54,553 nt of DNA from Solirubrobacterales bacterium (lineage in GTDB: Bacteria > Actinomycetota > Thermoleophilia > Solirubrobacterales > Solirubrobacteraceae): assembly GCA_003138355.1 (NCBI GenBank), contig PLFX01000015.1:1-54553 (forward strand), in the 5' to 3' direction. Each line of letters starts with the position of its first letter. Position 1 is the stretch's first letter. The notes beneath the pieces were generated by a model. That model was given only the letters and a program-made list of their open reading frames with translations. It was not told the DNA's origin and searched no databases. Position numbers and translations under genes: made by a program. Below, piece by piece: positions 42,173-51,370 of this stretch.

Positions 42173-43204
42173 TCAGGCGAAGAAGACGCTGGCCGTCTCG
42201 TAGAGGCCCGGGTCGAGCAGCTTCGGCGAGGAGACGGCGTCGGCGAGCGCGACCTCGACGATGTCGGTCCCGCTGAGCCCGACCATGACGCCGAAGCGCC
42301 CGCCGATCGCGGCCTCCATCGCGGCGACGCCAAAGCGCGTCGCGAGCACGCGGTCGTAGGCCGTCGGCGTGCCGCCCCGCTGGACGTGACCGAGCACAGT
42401 GACGCGGGTCTCGAAGCCGGTCTTCTCCTCGATCTGCTGCGCGAGCGCGTCGCCGATCCCGCCGAGCCGAGCGTGCCCGAACGCGTCGGTGTCCTGGGCG
42501 ATTGTTGAGAAGCTTCCCTCGATCGGCGTGGCGCCCTCGGCGACGACGATGATCGAGAACGACCAGCCGCTCTTGTGGCGGACCTTGAGCCGCTCGCAGA
42601 GCGCGTCAACGTCGAACGCCCGCTCCGGCACGAGGATCGCATCGGCGCCGCCCGCCATGCCGGCGTAGGTCGCGATCCAGCCGGCGTGGCGGCCCATGAC
42701 CTCGCAGACCATCACGCGGTTGTGCGACTCGGCGGTCGTGTGGAGGCGGTCGATCGCGTCGGTCGCGATCTGCACCGCGGTCTGGAAGCCGAACGTGAAG
42801 TCGGTTGCACCGAGATCGTTGTCGATCGTCTTCGGGACACCGACGACCGGGATCCCGGCTTCGTGGAGCTTGAGCGCCACGCCGAGCGTGTCGTCACCGC
42901 CGATCGGGATCAACACGTTGACGCCGGCCTTCTCCATCGATTCGCGGACCGGTGTCACACCGTCGGCGCCGTTGGAGAACGGATTCGTCCGCGAGGTCCC
43001 GAGGATCGTTCCGCCGCGCGGCAGCAGCGCACTCGTGCTCTTGCGGTCGAGCTCGACCCACTCGCCGGCCAGCACACCGGCCCAGCCGGAGCGAAAGCCG
43101 CAGAACGTCGTGCTCTCCTCGCGCAGGCCACGACGCACAACGGCACGGATCACCGCATTCAAGCCGGGGCAATCGCCGCCCCCGGTGAGCAATCCGACGC
43201 GCAT
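42173..43204 (-). CDS. pfp: 6-phosphofructokinase, likely PPi-dependent
   Basis: This 343-residue PfkA-family enzyme reads LLTGGGDCPGLNAVIR, IPIGGDDTLG, GVPKTIDNDL, VCEVMGRHAGWIATY, ILVPE and LGHVQRGGTP. Two positions that decide the phosphoryl donor carry the PPi-type residues: Asp105 in GGDD (Gly in ATP enzymes) and Lys125 in PKTIDND (Gly in ATP enzymes). This matches the group III PFKs of actinomycetes, some of which use PPi. It works in glycolysis/gluconeogenesis reversibly if PPi-dependent. ATG 43204. Upstream CATATT about 15 bases before the ATG could be a -10 box for a nearly leaderless mRNA. Confidence 0.88.
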   Translation of the reverse strand: MRVGLLTGGGDCPGLNAVIRAVVRRGLREESTTFCGFRSGWAGVLAGEWVELDRKSTSALLPRGGTILGTSRTNPFSNGADGVTPVRESMEKAGVNVLIPIGGDDTLGVALKLHEAGIPVVGVPKTIDNDLGATDFTFGFQTAVQIATDAIDRLHTTAESHNRVMVCEVMGRHAGWIATYAGMAGGADAILVPERAFDVDALCERLKVRHKSGWSFSIIVVAEGATPIEGSFSTIAQDTDAFGHARLGGIGDALAQQIEEKTGFETRVTVLGHVQRGGTPTAYDRVLATRFGVAAMEAAIGGRFGVMVGLSGTDIVEVALADAVSSPKLLDPGLYETASVFFA

Positions 43205-43288
43205 CGTGCGGTGCGCAATATGCCAGAGCAGGCCGAGCCGCGTCGCCCGGCGCCCCGCGCTCAGTGGTTTCCCGCGTTGACCGAAGGG

Positions 43289-43464
43289 GTTCTAGAACTC
43301 CGTCCAGAATGAGGGTGCGTCCGGGGCGGTCCGGATGCAAGCCGGGCGCTGCACGGTGCCGAAGCAGGTAGCAAGGCCTACCTGCGAGGTGCCGGGTGGC
43401 GATCCGGCGCAGCAGCCCGGACCGAATCCGGGCGTGCCAGTCATTCTGAAAGGGGTTCTAGGAC
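43289..43464. ncRNA. Unassigned 176-nt structured/inverted-repeat element between HPt and PFK genes
   Basis: The ends 43289-43312 and 43441-43464 are inverted repeats matching at 20 of 24 positions (CAGAATGA/TCATTCTG is perfect). Inside, further nested arms are CGGTCCGG (43327-43334)/CCGGACCG (43417-43424), GCTGC (43348-43352)/GCAGC (43409-43413), GGTGCC (43355-43360)/GGTGCC (43388-43393, via two GU pairs) and GCAGGTAG (43364-43371)/CTACCTGC (43378-43385) with a 6-base loop. The whole forms a rod with a 14/16-base internal bubble, like 6S- or SRP-type RNAs, but I cannot match a known family. CCGGAT at 43331 can also pair elsewhere (43402 or 43426). A small MITE with 24-bp ends is the alternative. 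A 50-codon frame on the minus strand (43292-43444) is less likely. Confidence 0.4.
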
Positions 43465-43805
43465 AGCTGCAGTGCGAGCTCACTGCGGAGTGCGACGCGC
43501 GTCGGCTCGAGCTCTTCCTCGAGCGATGCGACGAGGCCGGCGCACGGAGCGAGGTTGCCCTCGCGCCCGGCGACCTCGGCGTCGGCCGCGAGTGCCGCGA
43601 TGCGCGCGGCGCCCATGCTGAGGCTCGCGCCCTTGATCCGGTGGGCCGCCGCGGCAACGGCGGTCGCGTCGCCGTCGCCCAGTGAGGCGCGCAGGCTGTC
43701 GAGCTGCACCGCTACATCGCTGAAGTAGAGCTCGACGATGTCGCGCAGATCCTCGTCGTCGAGCGCGCGCAGCTCGTCCAGAACCGTCGTATCTAGTGTT
43801 TCCAC
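43458..43805 (-). CDS. Stand-alone HPt (histidine phosphotransfer) domain protein
   Basis: This 115-residue protein is almost entirely an HPt helical bundle. LDELRALDDEDLRDIVELYFSDVAVQLDSLRASLGDGDATAVAAAAHRIKGASLSMGAARIAALAADAEVAGREG has the phospho-accepting His in AHRIKGAS. HPt proteins shuttle phosphate between response-regulator and hybrid-kinase domains. GTG at 43805 is chosen as the frame upstream has no similarity. No kinase or response regulator is adjacent, so its partners are elsewhere. Its stop codon lies in the edge of the 43289-43464 element. Confidence 0.85.
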   Translation of the reverse strand: METLDTTVLDELRALDDEDLRDIVELYFSDVAVQLDSLRASLGDGDATAVAAAAHRIKGASLSMGAARIAALAADAEVAGREGNLAPCAGLVASLEEELEPTRVALRSELALQLS

Positions 43806-43944
43806 GTCTGTGCTGTCGGCGGAAATGGCGCGTTGCTTTAGCCCGTGGGCGGAAATCGAGCAAAAAAGTTCGAGCGGACTGCAAGGGTCGTTGCCCTGGG
43901 CCAAACTGCGCCCGGGGCCGCAGCGCACTGCGTATCCTGAGCCG

Positions 43945-45561
43945 ATGGCGCTCGGTCCGCTCGACCGGCGCGAGACTCGAGAGTCACGTCGCCCCCGCCG
44001 GTCGACGCTCGCGCTGGCATCCGTCACAGCCCTTGTCCTCGCAGCGCTGATCGTCGGCGGTGCGATCGCGGCGATCGCGCTCTCGCGCGGCTCGCTCAAG
44101 CAGAGCCCCACCGCGCTGGCCGATTTGAAGCTCGGCCCGTTCGCCGGTCACGTCGAACGCGCAGTCGTCCGCTCGGCGGACGGGAGCCGCGTGCAACTCG
44201 CGGACGTGCACGGCGCGCTCGTTCCGCGCAAGCCGCTCGAGCCAGGTGTGCGCGCGACGCTCACCGTCACCGTGCGCCGACCGGGCGCGCTCGCCTGGAT
44301 GCTCGGCACGACCTTCACGAAGCACCTGACGCTGCGCACACCGAGCGTCGCCGTCAGCAACCAGTGGCTGACACTGACGCACAGCGGACGCCTCCAGATC
44401 GCGTTCACCGGGGGCATCGCGGCGCTCGCGGTCGGCGACGCCGCGCGCAGCGCAGCGCATGGGAAAACCCTAACCCTCAATCCAAGCGTTAGGTCTGGTT
44501 CGGTTGCGATTCGCGTCGCCGCGCGCAGTTGGGAGCGCCTCGGGCCGCGAACGCTCGTCACGTGGTTTCCGCGCTCGCACGTGCCGCTGCTCGTCGCGGC
44601 TCCTTCCCCGGCGGCGACCATCTCCCCCACCTCCTCGCTGCGCCTGACCTTCTCGCGACCCGTCGCGCGAATCTTCGGCACGGCGAACCCACCGCTCAGC
44701 CCGAGCGTGGCCGGCGCGTGGACACGCCCGAACAGCCACACGCTCGTCTTCAAGCCGACCGGCGCGGGCTTCCCGCTCGCGGCGACGGTCGAGCTCAACC
44801 TGCCGACGGTCGTCTCGGCGAACGACCTCGAGCCCGCTGACCGCCTCTCCTGGACGGTGGCGCCCGGCAGTGAGCTGCGCCTCCAACAGCTCCTCGCGCA
44901 GCTCGGCTACCTGCCGCTGCGCTGGACAGCGACGGGCGCGCCCCCCGTGCAGACCGCGCGGGCGCAGGTGATGGCGGCGGTCAACCCGCCGCCCGGCAGC
45001 TTCAGCTGGCGCTACACGAACATGCCGGCCGCGCTGCGCGCGCTCTGGCATCCGGGTCACCCCGGCGAGATCGTCAAAGGCGCCGTGATGAGCTTCGAGG
45101 CCGATCACGGGCTCGCGACCGACGGCATCGCCGGCCCGATCGTCTGGCACACGCTGCTGGCGGCCGCGATCGCCAACCAGCAGCGGACTTCCCCGTACGC
45201 GTATGTACTCGTGCGCGAAGGCAACCCCGAATCATTGACCCTGTACAGCGGCGGGCGTGTGGTGTTGCAGACCCCCGCCAACACCGGCATCCCGCAGCGC
45301 CCGACCCAGCGCGGAACCTTCGCGGTCTTCGAGCACGTTCGCTCGGGCACGATGACCGGCACCAACCCCGACGGCACGCACTACCACGATGTCGGGATTC
45401 CGTGGATCAGCTATTTCAACGGCGGCGACGCGATCCACGGCTTCCTGCGCGTTTCCTACGGCACGCGCCAGAGCCTCGGCTGTGTCGAGCTCCCCTACGC
45501 GCAGGCGGCGAAGGTGTGGCCGTACACGCCGATCGGCACGCTCGTCACCGTCGCAGACTGA
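43945..45561 (+). CDS. L,D-transpeptidase (YkuD) with Ig-like and peptidoglycan-binding domains
   Basis: This 538-residue envelope enzyme has an N-terminal signal-anchor (LALASVTALVLAALIVGGAIAAIAL). Ig-like domains follow to about 300 (SPAATISPTSSLRLTFSRPVA is a Big_5/LDT-type Ig segment). A PG-binding_1 domain lies about 315-420 (LRLQQLLAQLGYLPL ... GAVMSFEADHGLATDGIAGPIVWHTLL). The C-terminal YkuD domain has IHGFLRVSYGTRQSLGCVELP with catalytic Cys513 (HG...SxGC(V)). It forms 3-3 cross-links in peptidoglycan. ATG 43945; the frame further upstream is non-homologous. Confidence 0.92.
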   Translation: MALGPLDRRETRESRRPRRSTLALASVTALVLAALIVGGAIAAIALSRGSLKQSPTALADLKLGPFAGHVERAVVRSADGSRVQLADVHGALVPRKPLEPGVRATLTVTVRRPGALAWMLGTTFTKHLTLRTPSVAVSNQWLTLTHSGRLQIAFTGGIAALAVGDAARSAAHGKTLTLNPSVRSGSVAIRVAARSWERLGPRTLVTWFPRSHVPLLVAAPSPAATISPTSSLRLTFSRPVARIFGTANPPLSPSVAGAWTRPNSHTLVFKPTGAGFPLAATVELNLPTVVSANDLEPADRLSWTVAPGSELRLQQLLAQLGYLPLRWTATGAPPVQTARAQVMAAVNPPPGSFSWRYTNMPAALRALWHPGHPGEIVKGAVMSFEADHGLATDGIAGPIVWHTLLAAAIANQQRTSPYAYVLVREGNPESLTLYSGGRVVLQTPANTGIPQRPTQRGTFAVFEHVRSGTMTGTNPDGTHYHDVGIPWISYFNGGDAIHGFLRVSYGTRQSLGCVELPYAQAAKVWPYTPIGTLVTVAD

Positions 45562-46347
45562 CTAGGCCCGGGCGGTGCGTTTGCCGGCGGGCTGGGCCGG
45601 CTTGAGCTGGTCGACGAGCTCGGCGACCGACTCGGCGATCGCGCCCGGGCGATAGGGGAAGCGCTCCGCCGACTCGATGGTCGAAACGCCAGTCAGCACG
45701 AGGATCGTGTGCAGGCCCGCCTCGAGCCCGGCGACAACGTCCGTGTCCATGCGGTCGCCGATCATCGCCGTCGACTCGCTGTGCGCCTCGATCGCGTTCA
45801 GCGCGAAGCGCATCATCAGCGGGTTCGGCTTGCCGACGTAGTAGGGCTGCACCCCCGTCGCGCGCGAGATCAGCGCCGCGACCGAGCCGGTGGCGGGGAG
45901 CGGACCGTCCGGTGAGGGGCCGACCGTGTCGGGGTTGGTGGCGATGAAGCGGGCGCCGCGCGCGATCAGCTGGATCGCGCGGGTCAGCCGCTCGAAGCTG
46001 TAGGTGCGCGTCTCGCCGAGCACGACGTAGTCGGGGTTGCGATCGGAGATCGTGTAGCCGACGTCGTGCAGCGCCGTCGTCAGGCCCGCCTCGCCGATCA
46101 CGTGCGCCGAGCCGCGCGGGCGCTGGCGCGCGAGGAAGCGCGCCGTGGCAAGCGCCGAGGTCCAGATCGCCCCCTCCGGTAGCTCGAGGCCGATCGAGCT
46201 CAGCCGCGCGACGAGATCGCGTGGCGTGTACATCGAGTTGTTCGTGAGGACGAGGAACCTGCGGTCGAGCTCTTGGAGGCGGGCGATGAACTCGGGCGCG
46301 CCGGGGATCAAGTGCTCCTCTTTGATGAGCACGCCGTCCATGTCCAT
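45562..46347 (-). CDS. HAD-IIA family phosphatase (NagD-like)
   Basis: This protein of about 261 residues carries all HAD motifs: I MDMDGVL, II LTNNS, III GKPNPLMM and IV GDRMDTDVVAGLEAGLHTILVLTG. The C2-type cap between II and III (about 70-175) identifies the NagD/PGP subfamily. ATG at 46347 leaves motif I at the extreme N-terminus, whereas homologues have about ten residues before it. Upstream codons in frame read PDREIHSWL with only CTG available, so a non-ATG start is likely. It may dephosphorylate sugar or nucleotide phosphates. Convergent with the L,D-transpeptidase gene. Confidence 0.85.
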   Translation of the reverse strand: MDMDGVLIKEEHLIPGAPEFIARLQELDRRFLVLTNNSMYTPRDLVARLSSIGLELPEGAIWTSALATARFLARQRPRGSAHVIGEAGLTTALHDVGYTISDRNPDYVVLGETRTYSFERLTRAIQLIARGARFIATNPDTVGPSPDGPLPATGSVAALISRATGVQPYYVGKPNPLMMRFALNAIEAHSESTAMIGDRMDTDVVAGLEAGLHTILVLTGVSTIESAERFPYRPGAIAESVAELVDQLKPAQPAGKRTARA

Positions 46348-46461
46348 CAGCCACGAGTGGATCTCGCGGTCGGGCGGTATCAGTGGTGCGTTTCGCGGCA
46401 GGTGACCCAGCTTAGAGACACCACGCGACGGCCCGCGTGAACACTTCGCTAGCGTGAAGCC

Positions 46462-47178
46462 GTGCTCGGGCTACCGGCATCAGTGAGCGCCTGCCTGTTC
46501 GACCTGGACGGCGTGCTCACGGACACCGCGCGAATCCACGCTGCGGCCTGGGAGGAGATCTTCGACGACTTCCTCGCGCGACACGACCAGCGCCCGTTCG
46601 ACGCCGTGCACGACTACGACGAGTACGTGGACGGGCGGCCACGCCTCGACGGCGTGCGCTCGTTCCTCGCCTCGCGGGACATCACGCTGCCCGAGGGGGG
46701 TCCGGATGATCCGCCGGGCGCCGAGACGGTCGCGGGGCTCGCGGCGCGCAAGAACGATCGCGTTCTCGAGCTGATCCATGAGCGCGGCGTCGAGGCCTAC
46801 CCGGGCTCCGTCCGCTACGTGAAGGCGGCGCGCGCGGCGGGGCTGCACTGCGCGGTCGTCTCGGCGAGCGCCAACTGCCGCGACGTCCTGCGCGCCGCGC
46901 GGATCGAGGATCTCTTCGAGCAGGTCGTCGACGGCCACGTCGCCGAGGAGCAGCAGCTCGCCGGCAAGCCGGCGCCGGACACCTACCTCGCCGGCGCGCG
47001 CGCGGTCGGCGTGCAGGCTGGCAGCGCGGCGGTCTTCGAGGACGCGCTCGCCGGCGTCGAGGCCGGGCGCGCCGGTGGCTTCGCGATCGTCGTCGGAATC
47101 GATCGGGCCGGCCAGGCGCAGGCCCTAACGGACCATGGAGCAGACATCGTCGTGCACGACCTGGCGGAGCTCCTGTGA
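46462..47178 (+). CDS. pgmB: Beta-phosphoglucomutase-like HAD protein
   Basis: This 238-residue HAD-superfamily protein of the beta-PGM group reads ACLFDLDGVLTDTARIHAAAWEEIFDDFL (Asp nucleophile and second Asp, cap with H-x-x-A-W), AVVSASANCRDVL, GKPAPDTYLAGARAVGV and AVFEDALAGVEAGRAGGFAIVVGIDR. It turns beta-glucose-1-phosphate into glucose-6-phosphate. It overlaps (GTGA) the GH65 phosphorylase, the classical partner that makes beta-glucose-1-phosphate. GTG start at 46462. The symbol rests on this pairing. Confidence 0.9.
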   Translation: MLGLPASVSACLFDLDGVLTDTARIHAAAWEEIFDDFLARHDQRPFDAVHDYDEYVDGRPRLDGVRSFLASRDITLPEGGPDDPPGAETVAGLAARKNDRVLELIHERGVEAYPGSVRYVKAARAAGLHCAVVSASANCRDVLRAARIEDLFEQVVDGHVAEEQQLAGKPAPDTYLAGARAVGVQAGSAAVFEDALAGVEAGRAGGFAIVVGIDRAGQAQALTDHGADIVVHDLAELL

Positions 47179-49535
47179 TTCGGCACCCCGCGTTCCCGGT
47201 CGAGCCGTGGGTCGTGCGCGAGACATCGCTCGACCTCGATGCGCTTGCCCAGACGGAGTCGGTCTTTGCACTCGCGAACGGCCATATCGGCGTCCGCGGC
47301 AACCTCGACGAAGGTGAGCCGTTCGGCGTGCCGGGCACCTATCTCTCGGGCTTCTACGAGCTGCGCCCGATGCCCTACGCCGAATCCGGCTACGGCTTCT
47401 CGGAGAGCAACCAGACGGTCGTCAACGTCACGAACGGGAAGATCATGCGCCTGCTCGTTGAGGACGAGGCGCTCGATGTCCGCTACGGCGTGCTGCGAAA
47501 TCACGAGCGCGTGCTCGACCTGCGCGCCGGCGTGCTCGAACGCAAGCTCGAGTGGGAGACCCCCTCCGGTCGGCTCGTTCGGATCGCCTCGACGCGGCTG
47601 GTTTCGTTCACCCAGCGAGCGATCGCAGCGATCCTCTACGAGGTTGAAGCGGTCACGGAGCCGACCACGGTCGTCGTGCAGTCCGAGCTCGTCGCCAACG
47701 AGTCGCTGCCCGAGCCGGCGGACGGCGACCCGCGGGTCGCCGCGGCGTTACGCGCGCCGCTCGAATCGGAGCTCTTCACCGAGCACGACACGCGGTCGGT
47801 GCTGGTTCACACGACACATGCGAGCCGGCTCACCGTCGCCGCCGGGATGGATCACGTGATCGATGGGGCCGCGGACACCGAGCACTTCGTCGAGGGCTTC
47901 GCCGACCTCGGCCGCCTGACCGTCTCTGCGACGGTCAAACCGGGCAAGCCGCTGCGGATCGTGAAGTTCATCGCCTACGGCTGGTCGGAGAACCGCTCGG
48001 TCCCGGCGCTGCGCGACCAGGTCGGCGCCGCGCTCGCGGCCGCCCGTCGCGACGGCTGGGACGGGCTCGTCGCCCAGCAGGCCGCCTATCTCAAGGACTT
48101 CTGGGACCGCGCGGACGTCGAGATCGACGGCGACGTGGAGCTCCAGCAGGCCGCGCGCTTCGCACTCTTCCACGTACTCCAGGCGGGCGCGCGCACCGAG
48201 CGGCGCGCGATCGCAGCGAAGGGCCTCACGGGACCCGGCTACGGCGGCCACTCGTTCTGGGACAGCGAGTCGTTCGTCATGCCGGTGCTCACCTACACGA
48301 TGCCCGACGCGGTTCGCGCGGCGCTCATGTGGCGCTACGACACGCTCGACCTCGCACGCGAACGCGCGAAGCAGCTGAATCTCGCCGGCGCCACGTTTCC
48401 GTGGCGCACGATCGGCGGCGAGGAGTGCTCCGGCTACTGGCCGGCGAGCACCGCGGCCTTCCACATCAACGCCGACATCGCCGCGGCGGTCTCGACGTAC
48501 ATCGCAGCCGTGGACGACGAGGAATTCGAGCGCACCGCCGGGATCACGCTGCTCGTCGAGACGGCGCGGCTGTGGCGTTCACTCGGCCACCACCGACCCG
48601 ACGGCACGTTCCGGATCGACGGCGTCACCGGTCCCGACGAGTACAGCGCGCTCGCCGACAACAACGTCTACACGAACCTGATGGCGCAGCGCAACCTGCG
48701 CGCAGCCGCCGACATCGTGGCCCGCCACTCGCTGCAGGCGGGCGAGCTCGGCGCCAACGACGAGGAGGCGGCGAGCTGGCGCGACGCCGCCGAGAAGATT
48801 GCGATCCCCTACGACGAGGCGCTCGGCGTCCACCCTCAGGCCGAGCGCTTCACCGAGCACGCGCATTGGGACTTCGAGGCGACACGACCCGACCAGTATC
48901 CGCTGCTCCTGCACTTCCACTACTTCGACCTCTATCGCCGTCAGGTCGTCAAGCAGGCGGACCTCGTGCTCGCCCTGCAGCGCTGTGGCGAGCACTTCAG
49001 CGCCGAGGAGAAGGCGCGCGACTTCGACTACTACGAGCGGATCACGGTCCGCGACTCGTCGCTGTCGGCGTGCACGCAGGCGGTCGTCGCGGCCGAGGTC
49101 GGCCATCTCGAGCTCGCGTTCGATTATCTCTGCGAGGCGGCGTTGATCGACCTGCGCGACCTGATGGCGAACACGCGCGACGGCCTGCACATCGCGTCGC
49201 TCGCGGGTACCTGGATCGCGCTCGTCTGCGGCTTCGGCGGGATGCGCGACCAGTCGCTGCCGCTGTCCTTCGCGCCGCGCCTACCGGCCGAGCTGACGCG
49301 CCTGGTCTTCCGCATCTGCTTTCAAGGCCGGCGCCTGCGCGTCGAGGTGACGCGCACGCACGCGAGTTACATGCTGACCGCCGGCGCGGCGCTAGAGATC
49401 CGCCACTACGGCAAGGCGGCGAAGGTCGAGCGACGACGACGCCTCACGCTGCCGATCCCGCGCGCGCCGCGCCGCGACGCGCCGACGCAGCCGCGCGGTC
49501 GCGCCCCCGAACGCCGCCGTCCGGACGCGGACTAG
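47175..49535 (+). CDS. GH65 disaccharide phosphorylase (maltose/trehalose/kojibiose-type)
   Basis: This 786-residue enzyme has an N-terminal beta-sandwich (about 1-270), linker helices and an (alpha/alpha)6 barrel. The catalytic acid is Glu489 in DGVTGPDEYSALADNNVYTNLMAQ, matching Glu487 of the Lactobacillus maltose phosphorylase. GGEECSGYWPASTAAFHINADIA and a phosphate-binding segment HIASLAGTWIALVCGFGGMRD are typical. It phosphorolyses an alpha-glucosyl disaccharide to beta-glucose-1-phosphate and glucose. The subtype (maltose, trehalose, kojibiose or nigerose) cannot be read securely. GTG start is coupled to the beta-PGM gene. The C-terminal 30 residues are a low-complexity Arg/Pro tail. 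Confidence 0.92.
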   Translation: MIRHPAFPVEPWVVRETSLDLDALAQTESVFALANGHIGVRGNLDEGEPFGVPGTYLSGFYELRPMPYAESGYGFSESNQTVVNVTNGKIMRLLVEDEALDVRYGVLRNHERVLDLRAGVLERKLEWETPSGRLVRIASTRLVSFTQRAIAAILYEVEAVTEPTTVVVQSELVANESLPEPADGDPRVAAALRAPLESELFTEHDTRSVLVHTTHASRLTVAAGMDHVIDGAADTEHFVEGFADLGRLTVSATVKPGKPLRIVKFIAYGWSENRSVPALRDQVGAALAAARRDGWDGLVAQQAAYLKDFWDRADVEIDGDVELQQAARFALFHVLQAGARTERRAIAAKGLTGPGYGGHSFWDSESFVMPVLTYTMPDAVRAALMWRYDTLDLARERAKQLNLAGATFPWRTIGGEECSGYWPASTAAFHINADIAAAVSTYIAAVDDEEFERTAGITLLVETARLWRSLGHHRPDGTFRIDGVTGPDEYSALADNNVYTNLMAQRNLRAAADIVARHSLQAGELGANDEEAASWRDAAEKIAIPYDEALGVHPQAERFTEHAHWDFEATRPDQYPLLLHFHYFDLYRRQVVKQADLVLALQRCGEHFSAEEKARDFDYYERITVRDSSLSACTQAVVAAEVGHLELAFDYLCEAALIDLRDLMANTRDGLHIASLAGTWIALVCGFGGMRDQSLPLSFAPRLPAELTRLVFRICFQGRRLRVEVTRTHASYMLTAGAALEIRHYGKAAKVERRRRLTLPIPRAPRRDAPTQPRGRAPERRRPDAD

Positions 49536-49539
49536 CATC

Positions 49540-49962
49540 GTGGGCGTGGGCGCGACGCCACTGGAAAAGCTGCTGGACGCGCTCGACGCGCTCGATCTCG
49601 ATGGCGCGATGGCGCTGCTCGCGCCCGACTGCGCGCTCTTGATGTGCGACGGGGGCCGCGCGCAGGGCACCGACGAGGCTCGCGCACAGCTGAGCGACCT
49701 GCTCGAGCATTTGCATTCCACGTCGCACCGGATCTCCAACCAGTGGCAGGTCGGTGACGTGTGGATCGCCGAGCTCGAGGCCGACTACGAGCTGAGCGAT
49801 CGCTCGCGCCTCTTGGGGCTCCCACGCGCGATCGTCGCGCGCGCGGGCTCGGATGGCATCGCGGAGCTTCGCGTCTACGGCGCGCACGAGCACGCGCTGT
49901 ATGACGGCGGCGACGGCGACGGCTCGATGGTGATCGGCGGCCGCTACATGCCGCCGCTCTAG
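49540..49962 (+). CDS. SnoaL/NTF2-like small protein
   Basis: This 140-residue protein with an NTF2-like cone fold reads LEKLLDALDALDLDGAMALLAPDCALLMCDGGRAQGTDEARAQLSDLLEHL, then a strand pair (SHRISNQWQVGDVWIAELEADYEL). GTG at 49540 is used. SnoaL-type proteins act as isomerases, polyketide cyclases or unknown ligand binders, and no catalytic pattern stands out. It follows the GH65 gene by four bases and may be co-transcribed. Confidence 0.7.
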   Translation: MGVGATPLEKLLDALDALDLDGAMALLAPDCALLMCDGGRAQGTDEARAQLSDLLEHLHSTSHRISNQWQVGDVWIAELEADYELSDRSRLLGLPRAIVARAGSDGIAELRVYGAHEHALYDGGDGDGSMVIGGRYMPPL

Positions 49963-49972
49963 TTCTGCGGCT

Positions 49973-51331
49973 CTAGGCGAGAACCGGCGCCGGCGGGAGT
50001 CTGTCGAGCGCGGCGCGGAGCTCCGCCTCTGTGAACTCGAGGTCCTCGAGCTTGCCCGCGTGGTAGGCGTCGTAGGCGGACATGTCGAAGTGGCCGTGGC
50101 CCGAGAGCCCGATCAGGATGACGCGCGCTTCGCCCGCCTGCTTGGCGGCCTCGGCCTCGACGAAGGCGGCGCGCAGGGCGTGCGCCGCCTCGGGCGCGGG
50201 AATGATCCCCTCCGTGCGCGCGAAGGCGACCGCGGCGGCGAACGCGTCGGTCTGGCGAATCGCCGTCGCCTCGACAACGCCTTCGTGGACGAGCTGGCAG
50301 AGGCTCGGCGCGTCGCCGTGGTAGCGCAGGCCGCCCGCGTGGACGGGCGGCGGGACGAAGTTGTGACCGAGCGTGTACATCGGCATCAGCGGCGTCATCC
50401 CGACGGTGTCGCCGAAGTCGTAGCGGTACTCGCCGCGCGTCAGCGTCGGGCAGGCCGACGGCTCGGCCGCGAGGTAGCGCGTCGTGCCGCCGTCGCGCAG
50501 CGTGCGGCGGATGAACGGGTAGGCAAGGCCGGCGAAGTTCGAGCCGCCGCCGACGCAGCCGACGACGACGTCCGCGGTCTCCCCCGCCTGCTCGAGCTGG
50601 CGGATCGCCTCCTGCCCGATCACGGTCTGGTGCAGGCAGACGTGGTTGAGGACCGAGCCGAGCGCGTAGTTGGTGTCCGGCGAGCCGGCCGCGACCTCGA
50701 TCGCCTCGGAGATCGCAATCCCGAGGCTGCCCGAGGCGTGCTCTGCCTGCGAGCGTCCGGCCTCGGTCATGTCGGTCGGACTGCGATGGACGCTCGCGCC
50801 CCAGGTCTCGATCATCGCCCGCCGGTAGGGCTTCTGGTCGTAGCTGATCCCGACCATGAAGACCTCGCACTCGAGCCCGAAGAACTGGCAGGCGAGCGCG
50901 AGCGCCGAGCCCCACTGCCCGGCGCCGGTCTCGGTCACGAGCTTGCGAACGCCGGCCTTGCGGTTGTAGTAGGCCTGCGCGACGGCGCTGTTGGGCTTGT
51001 GCGAGCCGGCCGGGGAGACGCCCTCGTACTTGTAGTAGATGTGGGCGGGCGTGTCGAGCGCGCGCTCGAGGCGGCGCGCGCGGTACAGCGGCGAGGGCCG
51101 CCAGAGCTTGTAGATCTCCCGCACCTCTTGGGGGATCTCGATCTCAGGCTCGGCCGAGACCTCCTGACCGATGAGATCGAGTGGGAAGATCGCGGCCAGG
51201 TCGTCTGGCCCGACCGGCTGTCCGGTTCCGGGGTGAAGCGGCGGGTAGCTCGTGCCCGGCAGGTCGGGGAGCAGGTTCACCCAGTGCGTGGGGATCTCGG
51301 ACTCCGGCAGTACGTACTTGACCTGATCCAC
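49973..51331 (-). CDS. TrpB2-type tryptophan synthase beta-like PLP enzyme
   Basis: This 452-residue protein of the TrpB2 branch has N-terminal [46 protein letters not shown] (PLP lysine in SHKPN) and [15 protein letters not shown]. The phosphate-binding glycine loop is [16 protein letters not shown]. TrpB2 usually lacks a TrpA partner and condenses free indole with serine; no trpA lies nearby. The long N-terminus (about 80 residues) before the PLP domain is characteristic. GTG start at 51331 with a GGGGAG-like Shine-Dalgarno about 10 bases upstream. Confidence 0.92.
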   Translation of the reverse strand: MDQVKYVLPESEIPTHWVNLLPDLPGTSYPPLHPGTGQPVGPDDLAAIFPLDLIGQEVSAEPEIEIPQEVREIYKLWRPSPLYRARRLERALDTPAHIYYKYEGVSPAGSHKPNSAVAQAYYNRKAGVRKLVTETGAGQWGSALALACQFFGLECEVFMVGISYDQKPYRRAMIETWGASVHRSPTDMTEAGRSQAEHASGSLGIAISEAIEVAAGSPDTNYALGSVLNHVCLHQTVIGQEAIRQLEQAGETADVVVGCVGGGSNFAGLAYPFIRRTLRDGGTTRYLAAEPSACPTLTRGEYRYDFGDTVGMTPLMPMYTLGHNFVPPPVHAGGLRYHGDAPSLCQLVHEGVVEATAIRQTDAFAAAVAFARTEGIIPAPEAAHALRAAFVEAEAAKQAGEARVILIGLSGHGHFDMSAYDAYHAGKLEDLEFTEAELRAALDRLPPAPVLA

Positions 51332-51370
51332 GATGCCTCACTCCCCTCTGACGTTGTAACCCGCGCAATC

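Noticed and set aside
43320-43440. SRP RNA, c-di-GMP or cobalamin riboswitch in the structured element
   Set aside because: Short look-alikes (GCAAGGCC, GTGCCGGG) exist, but the conserved SRP tetraloop motif, GEMM core and cobalamin box are missing.
43292-43444. 50-codon cysteine-containing minus-strand ORF (MTGTPGFGPGCCAG...) as a small protein
   Set aside because: There is no ribosome site, and the sequence is better explained by nested inverted repeats. I cannot exclude it completely.
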